Source: an uncultured Methanobrevibacter sp.
Lineage (GTDB): Archaea; Methanobacteriota; Methanobacteria; Methanobacteriales; Methanobacteriaceae
DNA length: 64,000 bases
Direction: 5' to 3'
NCBI RefSeq assembly: GCF_937898925.1
Contig: NZ_CALDKF010000041.1
Coordinates: 1-64,000, forward strand
The notes beneath the pieces were generated by a model. That model was not told the DNA's origin. It saw only the letters and a program-made list of their open reading frames with translations, and searched no databases. A program made the translations under genes and the position numbers. Each line of letters opens with the position of its first letter. Positions within the stretch are counted from its first letter, which is position 1. Positions 1 to 9,579 of this stretch are shown piece after piece.

Positions 1-455
1 AAACTTCACTGGAAGAAAATTACATTTTACTGAAAAAGAAATCATTGCTTCAACGTAAATCCATGGGCTCTATTAAGATTTTTTATAGTGAAATCACTGA
101 TTTAAGACTCAATAAGTCTGATTTGTCCTCATTATATTCCGCTATAGTTATCGTTTATTCAAAAAATGGTTATACAAGGCATTTAGTCTCTTTAAGTAGT
201 TCTGATGGATTTGCAGTCAGATGGTTTTATGATGAATTGGTTGTTAGGCATTCAATGATCAAATCTAATTTAAACAAATCAAATTTCATCAAATCAAATG
301 AAAAGGATTTTCTAGATGGGAAGGATGATGATTCTGATGAGTATCAGAAATTTGATGATTTTATGAATCAAATGAATGCTGAGATTTCAGAAAAACGTAA
401 GAAAGAGATTTCAAGGCAAATGAAATTTGATAGATGTTCCAGTGAGGAACGATGA
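1..455 (+). CDS. PH-domain-like protein, 5' end outside window
   Basis: The frame is open back to the first bases, so the gene starts upstream of the window; a TTG at 45 is only an internal codon. The visible N-terminal part reads NYILLKKKSLLQRKSMG followed by KIFYSEITDLRLNK, an alternating beta pattern like the strands of bacterial PH-like domains that turn a membrane or ligand surface. Next come a short helix (RWFYDELV, as in the closing helix of the fold) and a charged Lys/Asp/Ser-rich tail of about 60 residues ending in KKEISRQMKFDRCSSEER. The fold call rests on pattern only; the function is unknown. Confidence 0.45.
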   Translation, partial: TSLEENYILLKKKSLLQRKSMGSIKIFYSEITDLRLNKSDLSSLYSAIVIVYSKNGYTRHLVSLSSSDGFAVRWFYDELVVRHSMIKSNLNKSNFIKSNEKDFLDGKDDDSDEYQKFDDFMNQMNAEISEKRKKEISRQMKFDRCSSEER

Positions 456-867
456 TTTTTTATCAAAGTTTTGTTTTTTATTTTTATTTTCAATTTTCTA
501 ATTTTGATTTTTATAAATTCATGTTCAATTTTTATTAAAATTAAGTTGTTTTTTATTAACAATTTAACTATTTTAAAACTATTTTTTTAAAATTTATTTT
601 TTCAATAGATAAGTTAAAATATTTTGTATAATAGATATTATATTATAATGTAATCTTTAGTTGAAATTTGATTAAATTCTATGAATTTTTCATGAGATTT
701 TTTTATAAAAATCTGATTTATAGAATAGTTTAAATTAAATAAATTACATAAATAATTAAGGTAAATTAATTTAGCAAAAAGTATCCTTTTTTTATGGAAA
801 ATACTTTAGATTGCTATTAATTTGATGATTATTTTAGATTAAATACAATGAATTAAATGGTGAAAAT
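456..867. other. AT-rich spacer upstream of carA
   Basis: 412 bases with no convincing gene. The first part is T-rich, as expected for archaeal termination after the preceding gene. The carA promoter must lie in the right half, but no single TATA box stands out from the background. The carA start has a GGTG ribosome binding site just upstream. Confidence 0.5.
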
Positions 868-1947
868 ATGGGAAATGAAGCAAAATTAGCTTTAGAAGAT
901 GGAACTGTTCTAAAAGGTGAAGCCTTTGGTTATGAAACCGTAACTGTAGGTGAGCTTGCTTTCTCAACCGGTATGTCTGGTTATACCGAAGCTCTTACTG
1001 ACCCGTCATTCAAAGGGCAAATCTTGATGTCAACTTATCCTTTGGAAGGTAACTATGGAGTCAGTGAAGAATGGTATCAATCCGATAAGGTACAGGTTGA
1101 AGGTTTTGTAGTGAGAGAAGCTTGTAAGAAATTATCCAATTTTGGTACTAAAAAGACTTTAGATGATTTCTTGAAAGAATTTAAGGTACCTGGAATTGAA
1201 GATATAGATACAAGAGACTTAACTTTGAAGATTCGTGAAAAAGGTTCTCTAAAAGCAGCACTCGCTACTGAAGAGATTGATGATGATGAACTTGTAGCTC
1301 GTGCTCAAGAGCATAAAAGCATTATCGATTTAGATTTGGTTCCTTTAGTGTCAACTCCTGAAGTAAAGACTTTCGGAGACTTTGATAAGACTGTGGCTAT
1401 TCTTGATTGTGGTGTTAAAAAGAATATCATAAATTGTTTCTTGGAAAATGATATTGGTGTTGCTTTATTCCCTTATGATACTGATTATCAAACCATTTTG
1501 GATTATGGTGTGAATGGACTTATGGTATCTCCAGGTCCTGGAAACCCAGATAGGTTAACTGACACAATTGCAAATGTGGGAAAATTAATTAATAAGTTCC
1601 CTGTATTTGGTATTTGTATGGGACAGCATGTAATTGCAAAGACATTTGGTGCAACAACCTATAAAATGAAATTTGGTCATAGGGGAGCAAATCAGCCAGT
1701 AAAAGACTTGCAAACTGGAAAAGTGTTCATCACTTCTCAAAATCATGGATTCGCTATAGATCCAGATTCATTGAAAGGAACCGATTTGGAATTGACCCAA
1801 ATAAACTTAAACGATGGTACTCCTGAAGGATTCTTGCATAAGGAATTGCCTTTAAGAACTATCCAATACCACCCTGAATCTGGCCCAGGTCCAAATGATA
1901 CAAGAGTCTTGTTTGAAGAATTTGGAAATATGATTAAGGAGTACTAG
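868..1947 (+). CDS. carA: Carbamoyl-phosphate synthase small subunit
   Basis: Glutaminase subunit that hydrolyses glutamine and passes ammonia to CarB to make carbamoyl phosphate for pyrimidine and arginine synthesis. At 359 residues it has the family length. The N-terminal CPSase domain (LEDGTVLKGEAFGYE, GYTEALTDPSFKGQI) is followed by a class I amidotransferase domain with the nucleophile Cys in GICMGQH (about residues 249-255), KMKFGHRGANQPV, SQNHGF and the catalytic His/Glu in YHPESGPGPNDT. Oddity: the usual nucleophile loop is CxGxQ, whereas here the last two positions read Gln-His. carB follows about 110 bases downstream, so the two are probably co-transcribed. Confidence 0.96.
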   Translation: MGNEAKLALEDGTVLKGEAFGYETVTVGELAFSTGMSGYTEALTDPSFKGQILMSTYPLEGNYGVSEEWYQSDKVQVEGFVVREACKKLSNFGTKKTLDDFLKEFKVPGIEDIDTRDLTLKIREKGSLKAALATEEIDDDELVARAQEHKSIIDLDLVPLVSTPEVKTFGDFDKTVAILDCGVKKNIINCFLENDIGVALFPYDTDYQTILDYGVNGLMVSPGPGNPDRLTDTIANVGKLINKFPVFGICMGQHVIAKTFGATTYKMKFGHRGANQPVKDLQTGKVFITSQNHGFAIDPDSLKGTDLELTQINLNDGTPEGFLHKELPLRTIQYHPESGPGPNDTRVLFEEFGNMIKEY

Positions 1948-2055
1948 GATTTGAATTTCATTGTATTTAATTGATTATGTTTATTTGATTATTAAATTAT
2001 TAAAATTTTCAAAATTATAAAATTATTACTTTAATGTGGATTGAGAGAGGATAAT

Positions 2056-5000
2056 ATGCCTGTTGATGAGGATATTAAAAAAGTGCTTATAATTGGTTCT
2101 GGACCTATTCAGATTGGTCAGGCTGCTGAGTTTGACTACTCTGGTTCTCAAGCTTGTAAATCACTTAGAGAAGAGGGATTGGAAACTGTTCTTGTAAACA
2201 GTAACCCTGCTACCATTCAAACAGATATGGATATGGCAGATACTGTTTATACTGAACCGTTGACTCCGGAACTTGTTGCTCAGATAATTGAAAAAGAGAA
2301 TATTGATGCTATTTTGCCTACTATGGGTGGACAAACCGGTTTAAACATTGCAACTGAACTTGGAAAATTGGGATTATTGGAAGGAATCAAGGTCATTGGT
2401 TCTGATGTTCAAACCATTGCAGATGTGGAAGACAGAGACTTGTTCGCTAACTTTATGGATAGGTTAGATGAACCTATTCCTAAATGTCATGCGGTGGAAT
2501 CTGTTGAAGAGGCTTTAGAGGCTGTTGAGGAAATCGGTTATCCTGTAATTGTACGTCCAGCATTCACCTTAGGAGGTACTGGTGGTGGAGTGGCTCATAA
2601 TAAGGAAGAGCTTATCGAAGTTACAACTCATGGTCTTGACATGAGTTACATTAACCAAGTTTTAATCGATGAATCCGTTCTTGGATGGAAAGAAATCGAA
2701 TTTGAGGTTATGAGGGATAAGAACGATACCTGTATCATTGTATGTAACATGGAAAATGTGGACCCAATGGGTATACATACAGGAGACAGTATTGTAGTTG
2801 CTCCTATTCAAAACCTTAATGATGAAGTATGCCAAAGATTAAGGGACGCTTCCATCAAGATCATTAGAAACTTGGGAATCAATGGTGGATGTAACATCCA
2901 ATTCGCTTTAAACCCTGAAACCAATGAGTATAAGATCATTGAGGTAAACCCTCGTGTAAGTAGAAGTAGTGCACTTGCATCTAAGGCAACAGGTTACCCA
3001 ATTGCAAAAATCTCTTCAAAAGTAGCTCTTGGACTCACTTTAGATGAAATCAGAAATGACATTACCAAGGAAACTCCTGCTTCATTTGAACCATCCATTG
3101 ATTATATCGTAGTGAAAATCCCAAGATGGCCATTTGACAAGTTCAAAGGTATTGACAGAAAAATCGGAGTTCAAATGAAAGCGACCGGGGAAGTAATGGC
3201 TATTGGTAGAACCTATGAAGAAGCTATTCAAAAGGCTATTCGTTCCTTGGATATTGGATTGCACGGATTTGAATATTTAGAATACACTGAAGATAATTTA
3301 GCAAATCCTACTGATGAAAGATTATTCCACATGTACTCCGCTATAAAAGATGGAAGAAGTGTAGAAGAACTTGCAGAACTTTCCAAAATGGATGCATTCT
3401 TCTTATACAAAATCGAAAACATAGTAGAGTTTGAAAAACAAGTTACAAAAGAAGCACTTGAAGATGAAAAATTCCTCATTAAGGCTAAAAAATTAGGATT
3501 CTCTAACTTCACTCTTGCAAAACTCGCAGGAATCAAAGAGGAAGATGTAAAAGCACTTCTCGATAAGTTTGACATCAAGCCGTCCTATAAGATGGTAGAT
3601 ACCTGTGCAGCAGAGTTTGAAGCAAAAACTCCATATTATTACAGTAGTTATGACAAAGGTAATGAGCTCATTAAAACAGATAACAAGAAAATCTTGATTA
3701 TTGGTGCAGGTCCAATTAGAATTGGACAAGGTATTGAGTTCGATTACTGTTGTGTACACTCCTCTCTCGCATTAAAAGATCAAGGAATTGAAACTATCCT
3801 TGTAAACAACAACCCTGAAACTGTAAGTACTGATTATGACATTTCAGATGAACTGTTCTTCGAACCATTAACCTTTGAAGACATTATGGGAATCATTGAA
3901 CAAGTTGAACCTGAAGGTGTAATCGTTCAATTCGGTGGTCAAACTTCAATTAACCTATCTGTCCCTCTTGCAAAAGCAGGAGTCAAAATCTTCGGTACTC
4001 CATATGAAAGCATTGACAGAGTGGAAGACAGAGAAAGATTCACCGAAGTGCTTAACGATTTGAATATTCGTCAAGCTCCTTATGGTTTGGCTAATTCCTT
4101 TGATGAAGCAAGAGAAGCAGCTGAAAGAATCGGATTCCCAGTTCTTGTTCGTCCATCCTATGTTATCGGTGGAAGAGCAATGGAAATCGTTTACTGTGTA
4201 GAAGAACTTGAAGAATATATGAAGGAAGCGGTAAAGGTTTCCCCAGAACATCCTATCCTTGTAGACAAGTTCTTGGAAGATGCTGTTGAACTTGATGTAG
4301 ACCTCTTATGTGATGGTGAAGATGTATTCATTGCAGGTATTATGGAACACATTGAAGAAGCAGGTGTTCACTCTGGTGACTCTGCATGTGTAATACCTCC
4401 TCAAACTATTCCAGAACATTTGCTTGAAGTCATTAGGGAAAATACAAGAAAATTGGCTTTGGAATTAGATGTTATTGGATTGATGAACATTCAATATGCA
4501 GTTAAATTGGATGAAGAGAAAGTTTACATCATTGAAGCAAACCCAAGAGCAAGTAGAACAGTTCCATTTGTAAGTAAAGCTATTGGTGTTCCTCTTGCAA
4601 AAGTTGCAACCTCATTGATGATGGGTGCAAAACTCAAAGACTTTAATTTAACTAAAGAGATTAAGATCAATCACGTAGCTGTTAAGGAATCTGTGTTCCC
4701 ATTCTTGAAATTAACAGAATCCGACAGTATCTTAGGTCCTGAAATGAAATCTACTGGTGAAAGTATTGGTGTAGATGAGAACTTCGGTCTTGCTTTCTAC
4801 AAGTCACAGCTTTCAGCAGGTATGGACTTGCCTAAGGAAGGAAATCTTTTGATTAGTGTAAGGGAACAGGACCAAAAGAAAATCCAACCTATAGCTGAAA
4901 AAGCTCATGCTTTAGGATTCAATATATTTGCTACAAAAGGTACAGCTAATGCTATATTCGATGTTCCTATTACAAGAATCAAAAAAGTTTCCCAAGGAAC

Positions 5001-5232
5001 CCCTAACATTAAGGAAGCTATTTTAGATGGAAAGATTGATATGATCATCAACACTCCTCATGGTGAACAGGCTTCCAAAGATGGTTATACCATTAGACGT
5101 TTAGCTATTGAACTTGGAATTCCTTATGTGACTACTTTAGCAGGAGCAAGAGCTGCTTTAAATGCAATTGAAGCTGTTAAAGAGAATGAGTTGAAAGTCA
5201 AATCATTAAATGATCATATAGCAAACATTTAA
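2056..5232 (+). CDS. carB: Carbamoyl-phosphate synthase large subunit
   Basis: Synthetase subunit that uses two ATP, bicarbonate and ammonia to make carbamoyl phosphate. Its 1058 residues show the expected internal duplication: two ATP-grasp halves starting at KKVLIIGSGPIQIGQAAEFD and KKILIIGAGPIRIGQGIEFD, then a C-terminal allosteric MGS-like domain (GNLLISVREQDQKK onward). I place the start at the ATG at 2056, preceded by GAGAGAGG; an in-frame TTG five codons earlier lies on top of that site. It sits directly downstream of carA. The last codons are copied in a 31-bp direct repeat just after the stop. Confidence 0.96.
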   Translation: MPVDEDIKKVLIIGSGPIQIGQAAEFDYSGSQACKSLREEGLETVLVNSNPATIQTDMDMADTVYTEPLTPELVAQIIEKENIDAILPTMGGQTGLNIATELGKLGLLEGIKVIGSDVQTIADVEDRDLFANFMDRLDEPIPKCHAVESVEEALEAVEEIGYPVIVRPAFTLGGTGGGVAHNKEELIEVTTHGLDMSYINQVLIDESVLGWKEIEFEVMRDKNDTCIIVCNMENVDPMGIHTGDSIVVAPIQNLNDEVCQRLRDASIKIIRNLGINGGCNIQFALNPETNEYKIIEVNPRVSRSSALASKATGYPIAKISSKVALGLTLDEIRNDITKETPASFEPSIDYIVVKIPRWPFDKFKGIDRKIGVQMKATGEVMAIGRTYEEAIQKAIRSLDIGLHGFEYLEYTEDNLANPTDERLFHMYSAIKDGRSVEELAELSKMDAFFLYKIENIVEFEKQVTKEALEDEKFLIKAKKLGFSNFTLAKLAGIKEEDVKALLDKFDIKPSYKMVDTCAAEFEAKTPYYYSSYDKGNELIKTDNKKILIIGAGPIRIGQGIEFDYCCVHSSLALKDQGIETILVNNNPETVSTDYDISDELFFEPLTFEDIMGIIEQVEPEGVIVQFGGQTSINLSVPLAKAGVKIFGTPYESIDRVEDRERFTEVLNDLNIRQAPYGLANSFDEAREAAERIGFPVLVRPSYVIGGRAMEIVYCVEELEEYMKEAVKVSPEHPILVDKFLEDAVELDVDLLCDGEDVFIAGIMEHIEEAGVHSGDSACVIPPQTIPEHLLEVIRENTRKLALELDVIGLMNIQYAVKLDEEKVYIIEANPRASRTVPFVSKAIGVPLAKVATSLMMGAKLKDFNLTKEIKINHVAVKESVFPFLKLTESDSILGPEMKSTGESIGVDENFGLAFYKSQLSAGMDLPKEGNLLISVREQDQKKIQPIAEKAHALGFNIFATKGTANAIFDVPITRIKKVSQGTPNIKEAILDGKIDMIINTPHGEQASKDGYTIRRLAIELGIPYVTTLAGARAALNAIEAVKENELKVKSLNDHIANI

Positions 5233-5279
5233 GGGATATTCTGGTGTTAATCATTAAATGATCATATAGCAAACATTTA
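5201..5279. repeat. 31-bp exact direct repeat at the carB 3' end
   Basis: The 31 bases at 5201-5231, which encode the last residues of CarB and its stop, recur exactly at 5249-5279 with a 48-base period. The second copy lies outside the gene. This is a short tandem duplication of the gene end, not a mobile element. Confidence 0.9.
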
Positions 5280-5348
5280 GATTTTTTAAAAGTTTATTAA
5301 TGGAGATTTACTCCATTTTCTTTCTTATTTATCATATGTGGTGTTAAA

Positions 5349-5627
5349 ATGCCTTTTAAAATTGATAGTGCAATAATGAAATTAGATACAGAAACCGGCA
5401 AATACGATTTAGTGGATCCGGATGGAAAGTTCAATAAAAAAGATGCTTTAATGGTAGTTGAAAGCGATGACTTCATTACTATGCAATTGATAATTAATGC
5501 AATTATCAGAAACGATTTTAAAGCATGGAAAGAAGTTAAGTGGAATGATTCTGACAGTCTCAAAGCCATTCTTGTTAAATTAGGATATGGCAGGGATGAA
5601 ATTGTCGAATTGCTTAAGGAATTTTAA
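5349..5627 (+). CDS. Small conserved-looking hypothetical protein
   Basis: 92 residues, start supported by GGTG eight bases before the ATG. I do not recognise the family. It begins FKIDSAIMKLDTETGKYDLV, probably a beta hairpin, and continues into two amphipathic helices around a DDFITMQLIINAIIRNDF segment, ending LGYGRDEIVELLKEF. It has no signal peptide or membrane segment and looks like a small soluble alpha/beta protein. Codon use matches its neighbours. It lies between carB and a convergent transporter gene, which suggests no particular role. Confidence 0.7.
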   Translation: MPFKIDSAIMKLDTETGKYDLVDPDGKFNKKDALMVVESDDFITMQLIINAIIRNDFKAWKEVKWNDSDSLKAILVKLGYGRDEIVELLKEF

Positions 5628-5770
5628 TTTTTATCATTAGAAATTGTTTTATTTTCTATTAACCTATTTTCTTATTTTTATCATTTTTTAATTTAAATTT
5701 TTTTAGATATTTTTTCTATTTTTTCTTATTTTTATCATTTTAATTAAAATTTTTTAAAAAAAGAGAAAGT

Positions 5771-5788
5771 TCCAGCTTTAAAGCTGGA
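5771..5788 (-). terminator. Hairpin terminator of the symporter gene
   Basis: TCCAGCTTTAAAGCTGGA is a perfect 18-base palindrome. Read on the minus strand it lies 25 bases after the symporter stop and is followed by a T-rich run (ACTTTCTCTTTTTTT), the arrangement of a terminator. Confidence 0.6.
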
Positions 5789-5812
5789 GATGTTTAAGGA
5801 ACCTATTTTCCA

Positions 5813-7090
5813 TTATGGATTTTTAGCTTCTTTTTTATCATTAAATAAATCAACATCCACAGATTTGTTTTTGAATGAAACGATTATGGTACAGATTGCA
5901 TCACCAGTCACATTCACTGCTGATCTGATCATATCCAGGATATGGTCTATTCCCATGATTATGCCTATTGCATCTGTTGGCAACCCTACAGAGGCAAATA
6001 CCATATTCAAGGTAACTAATCCTACGGATGGGATACCTGCTGTTCCAATTGAAGCCATAACTGCTGTAAATACCACTGTAATCAATGCGCTTAACCCTAA
6101 ATCAATTCCATAGGCCTGTGCTGCAAACATAACTACAACACCTTGCATTATCGCGGTTCCATCCATATTGATGGTAGCGCCTAATGGTATTGTAAATGAT
6201 GAAACATCTTTAGACACTCCCAGTTCACTTAATTTCTCTAAAGTTAATGGGATGGTTGCATTTGATGATGAGGATGAAAATGCGAATAGCATTACAGAGA
6301 AAAATCTCTTAAAGAATTTTATCGGATTTAATCTTGTGAAGATGACAAGTAATGTTGGATAAACAATAAACGCTTGCACTGCTAAAGCTAGGAGTATGCA
6401 TGCAACATATTTGCTTAAAGGCATTAATCCATCCATTCCTAATGTGGCAAATGTCTTAGCGATTAAACAAAAAACGCCTATTGGAGCAAATTTCATGACT
6501 ATATTAGTCATTTCCATCATAATTGTATTCCCTTCAGTAAAAAGTTTATTTACTGTTTTTGTTTCTTCTTTTAATTTAGCAAGGATAAATCCCACAATAA
6601 CTCCAAAAATAATCACTGGTAACATATCCCCGTTAGCTAATGAGTTTAAAGGATTATCCGGAATCATGTCTAAAATAGTGTTGGTTATTGTCACATTAGT
6701 TGTAACATTTGAAGGATCTGCAAGATTGGCCATATTCAAACCGATACCTGGTTCGATGATCCCTGCTATAAAAAGAGCTATTGAAACCGCCAATGCAGTG
6801 GTTAAAAGATAGATTAAAATGGCTCTTCCACCGATTGAACCGATTTTTCTAATATCTGAAATGGAGGTTACTCCTACAATTATGGAACAGAAAACAAGTG
6901 GAACTACCAACATCTTCATCAATTTGATAAACAGATTTCCTCCTAAAAAGAAGACATTGTCTATTAATATCACATCTTTGATAAGTGGGTCGCTAACATA
7001 AAAATTCAGTATAATGCCTACAATCATACCCAGTATCATTGCGATTAGAATCCAATTGCCTAAGCTAATTTCCTTAAGTCTGTTTAACAT
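5813..7090 (-). CDS. Dicarboxylate/amino acid:cation symporter
   Basis: Membrane carrier of the DAACS (GltP/DctA) family, which couples uptake of glutamate, aspartate or C4-dicarboxylates to sodium or protons. The 425 residues fit the family. About eight hydrophobic helices are visible, with the serine-rich re-entrant loop motif SSSSNATIPLT and the substrate-site motif MDGTAIMQG near the C-terminus (then IGTAGIPSVGLVTLNMV). The start ATG is followed at once by a basic amphipathic helix and the first membrane span, as usual. It is a single gene, transcribed away from the ACT-domain gene upstream and ending in a hairpin. The substrate cannot be fixed from sequence alone. Confidence 0.92.
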   Translation of the reverse strand: MLNRLKEISLGNWILIAMILGMIVGIILNFYVSDPLIKDVILIDNVFFLGGNLFIKLMKMLVVPLVFCSIIVGVTSISDIRKIGSIGGRAILIYLLTTALAVSIALFIAGIIEPGIGLNMANLADPSNVTTNVTITNTILDMIPDNPLNSLANGDMLPVIIFGVIVGFILAKLKEETKTVNKLFTEGNTIMMEMTNIVMKFAPIGVFCLIAKTFATLGMDGLMPLSKYVACILLALAVQAFIVYPTLLVIFTRLNPIKFFKRFFSVMLFAFSSSSSNATIPLTLEKLSELGVSKDVSSFTIPLGATINMDGTAIMQGVVVMFAAQAYGIDLGLSALITVVFTAVMASIGTAGIPSVGLVTLNMVFASVGLPTDAIGIIMGIDHILDMIRSAVNVTGDAICTIIVSFKNKSVDVDLFNDKKEAKNP

Positions 7091-7385
7091 ATTATCTCCA
7101 TAATCATTTATCGATATTGTATACTATATGTTTATACCTATATTAATTTTTTTTAAATTTCTTTGTTAAAACTGATAGAGAGATTAGAAAATGGCAATGA
7201 GAACTAAACATTTAAAAAAACAAATTATAAAAAATAGCAGTAATAAAAAATAAATTTTTAAAAAAGTTTTTCTAAATAAATTAAAAAAATATATTAAAAA
7301 AATTAAGTTTTAAGGAATAGTTTCAAAGTAAAGTAAAAAAATTAAATTAAAAAAATAAAAAATAAAAAAGAGAAAATAAGAAGAT

Positions 7386-7817
7386 TTATAATTCAGCTAA
7401 ATCTTCTTTGGATAAGAGGTTGGCATTAGCATCTTCCAATGCTTTTACACCGTCTTCATAGTTTTCAATTTTAACTACAACAATAGCTTCCTCGGTTTTA
7501 GAGCTGACGAATGCATATAGGTATTCAACATTAATGCTTTTCTTTTCAAGGATTTCGAGCATTGTATTAAGACCGTTAGGTTCGTCTTTAACTCCTACAA
7601 CAATCACATCAGTTTCTTTTACTGTGAATTTTTCTTCTTTCAAAGCTTTGATTGCAGTTTCATTGTCGGAAACAATTAATCTTAAGATCCCATATTTGGA
7701 ACTGTCTGCAATGGAAAGAGCTCTAATGTTTACTCCTGCCTGTGACATTGCATTAACAGCTTTTTTTAATTTTCCTTCTTTGTTTTCAAGAAATACGGAA
7801 AGTTGCTTTACACTCAT
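7386..7817 (-). CDS. ACT domain-containing protein
   Basis: 143 residues made of two ACT modules: KQLSVFLENKEGKLKKAVNAM...GVNIRALSIADSSKYGILRLIV, then KDEPNGLNTMLEILEKKSINVEYLYAFV. ACT domains bind amino acids and regulate enzymes. It lies immediately downstream of a phenylacetate-CoA-ligase-like gene on the same strand (79 bases apart), a pairing common in methanogens, so it probably senses an aromatic or branched amino acid for that enzyme or its pathway. No catalytic residues are expected or seen. The ligand is not predictable. Confidence 0.88.
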   Translation of the reverse strand: MSVKQLSVFLENKEGKLKKAVNAMSQAGVNIRALSIADSSKYGILRLIVSDNETAIKALKEEKFTVKETDVIVVGVKDEPNGLNTMLEILEKKSINVEYLYAFVSSKTEEAIVVVKIENYEDGVKALEDANANLLSKEDLAEL

Positions 7818-7896
7818 GTTATCACTTTCTTAATAGTTAACAATTTTATTAATAAACTCATTTATTCAGTTATTTAATAAGTTCTAATAAGTTCAT

Positions 7897-9198
7897 TTAA
7901 TCAAAGTTCCTCTCATCAATAACCCTAATGGCTTTTCCTTCACTTCTTGGTAAGGATTCAGGCTCTACTAAAGTTACATCTACACTGATTCCAATAGCGC
8001 TTTGGATTTTTCTTGCAATTCTTCTTTCAAATTCTTCAATCTTCTTCATTTCGTCAGAGAAGACTTCAGGTGAAGTTTCCACTTTCACTTCAATTTCATC
8101 AAGTGTTTTTGGTCTGGAAACATGAATTTGATAGTTTGCAGTTAATCCTTCAATTTGCAAGATGGCAGCTTCGATTTGAGATGGATAAACCATTACCCCT
8201 TTGATTTTTAGCATGTCATCGGTTCTGCCGGTAATTCTATCCATTCTAACTGTGGTTCTTCCACAATCACATTTCTCTCTTCTAAGTGCAGTCACATCTT
8301 TTGTTCTGAATCTGATTACAGGCATGCCTTCTCTTGTTAGGGTAGTCAATACAAGTTCACCGGTTTCCCCATCTTCTAGGTTTTCAAGAGTTTTAGGGTC
8401 AATGATTTCTGCAAAGAAGTGGTCTTCTTGAATATGCAAACCGCATTGTTCCTTACATTCAGTAGCTACTCCAGGACCGATAATTTCAGTTAAACCATAA
8501 ATGTTATGTGCAGTAATTCCTAATTTTGATTCTAAGCTTTGTCTCATTTCTTCAGTCCACATTTCCGCACCAAAGATGCCCGCATGTAAACTGATTTCAT
8601 CTGGGCCGAATCCTTCTTTTTCAAGGGATTCTGCTAAGTACATTGCATATGATGGAGTGCATGTTAGGATATCGCTTTGGAAATCTTCCATGATCTTCAA
8701 TTGCCTTGCAGTGTTTCCTGAAGACATTGGTATGACTGTTGCACCCATGGCCTTTGCACCGTGGTCTATTCCAAATCCTCCAGTGAATAATCCGTATCCA
8801 TATGAGTTATGGATTTTAGAATGTTTTCCACCATCAGCCATCGCAATAGCCCTTGCAGTGCATTCTCCCCAAATGTCAATGTCCTTTTGGGTGTATCCGG
8901 ATACAACAGGTGTTCCAGTGGTTCCTGAGGTACTGTGGATTTCTACAATATCGTCTTCACTCACCGCGAATAATCCAAATGGATAAGCCTGTCTTAAATC
9001 ATCTTTTGTAGTAAATGGTATTTTATTCACATCTTCAAGAGTTTTTAAGTCGTCAGGATGGAATCCTGCATCATCAAACTTCTTCTTGTAGAATGGCACA
9101 TTTTCATAAACTCTTTTTACTTGTTGCTGGAATAGGGCAAGCTGCATTTCCTCTTTTTCTTCCCTTCCCATACATTCTGCATTTTCATTCCAAATCAT
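7897..9198 (-). CDS. Phenylacetate-CoA ligase family protein
   Basis: Adenylate-forming enzyme that activates an aryl acid (phenylacetate-type) with ATP and couples it to CoA. It shows the nucleotide loop [15 protein letters not shown], the core motif [10 protein letters not shown], and the hinge and C-terminal region [39 protein letters not shown], all of the PaaK type. I take the start at the ATG at 9198 (433 residues), which has GGAG upstream; an in-frame TTG seven codons earlier overlaps that site. In methanogens this family has been linked to re-use of aryl acids with indolepyruvate oxidoreductase, or called coenzyme F390 synthetase; nothing here decides between these. The ACT gene follows in the same transcript. 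Confidence 0.88.
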   Translation of the reverse strand: MIWNENAECMGREEKEEMQLALFQQQVKRVYENVPFYKKKFDDAGFHPDDLKTLEDVNKIPFTTKDDLRQAYPFGLFAVSEDDIVEIHSTSGTTGTPVVSGYTQKDIDIWGECTARAIAMADGGKHSKIHNSYGYGLFTGGFGIDHGAKAMGATVIPMSSGNTARQLKIMEDFQSDILTCTPSYAMYLAESLEKEGFGPDEISLHAGIFGAEMWTEEMRQSLESKLGITAHNIYGLTEIIGPGVATECKEQCGLHIQEDHFFAEIIDPKTLENLEDGETGELVLTTLTREGMPVIRFRTKDVTALRREKCDCGRTTVRMDRITGRTDDMLKIKGVMVYPSQIEAAILQIEGLTANYQIHVSRPKTLDEIEVKVETSPEVFSDEMKKIEEFERRIARKIQSAIGISVDVTLVEPESLPRSEGKAIRVIDERNFD

Positions 9199-9579
9199 AT
9201 AATTTCTCCAATGATTCAATGTCTTTTGGTAATCGTTTAGGTAATATTATAAATTTTAAATCATCTTTTATTTTATTTTAAAAATTTATAATTTTATGAC
9301 AGTATTAATTTTATTTTTAATCATTAATATATTTACTAGTTTAAAAATTCTTTTTAATGTCAAAATTGTATATTTTTTGTTCATTTCTGCACAATTTAGT
9401 TTTTATTTTACAAAATATTCTATTTTATCAATTTATTAACCATATTAAGACTTAATAAGGTTCCATATATTTTTTAACAATTTCTAAAAAAATTTATATA
9501 TAATATTCATTAAAAATTAATGTGTAAATTATTATTAAATTATTATTTTTAATATTAATCTTTATTTAGAGGTTTTTGA
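9199..9579. promoter_or_regulatory. Divergent spacer with promoter of the symporter
   Basis: 381 AT-rich bases between divergent genes. TTTATATATAA at 9493-9503 is a good TATA box for the sodium/solute symporter and would give a leader of roughly 60 bases. Nothing else recognisable. Confidence 0.5.

Noticed and set aside
2041..2055. Upstream TTG start for carB
   Set aside because: It coincides with the GAGAGAGG ribosome site of the ATG at 2056.
3082..3759. Minus-strand frames inside carB
   Set aside because: They are shadows of a conserved enzyme gene with no ribosome sites and unlikely composition.
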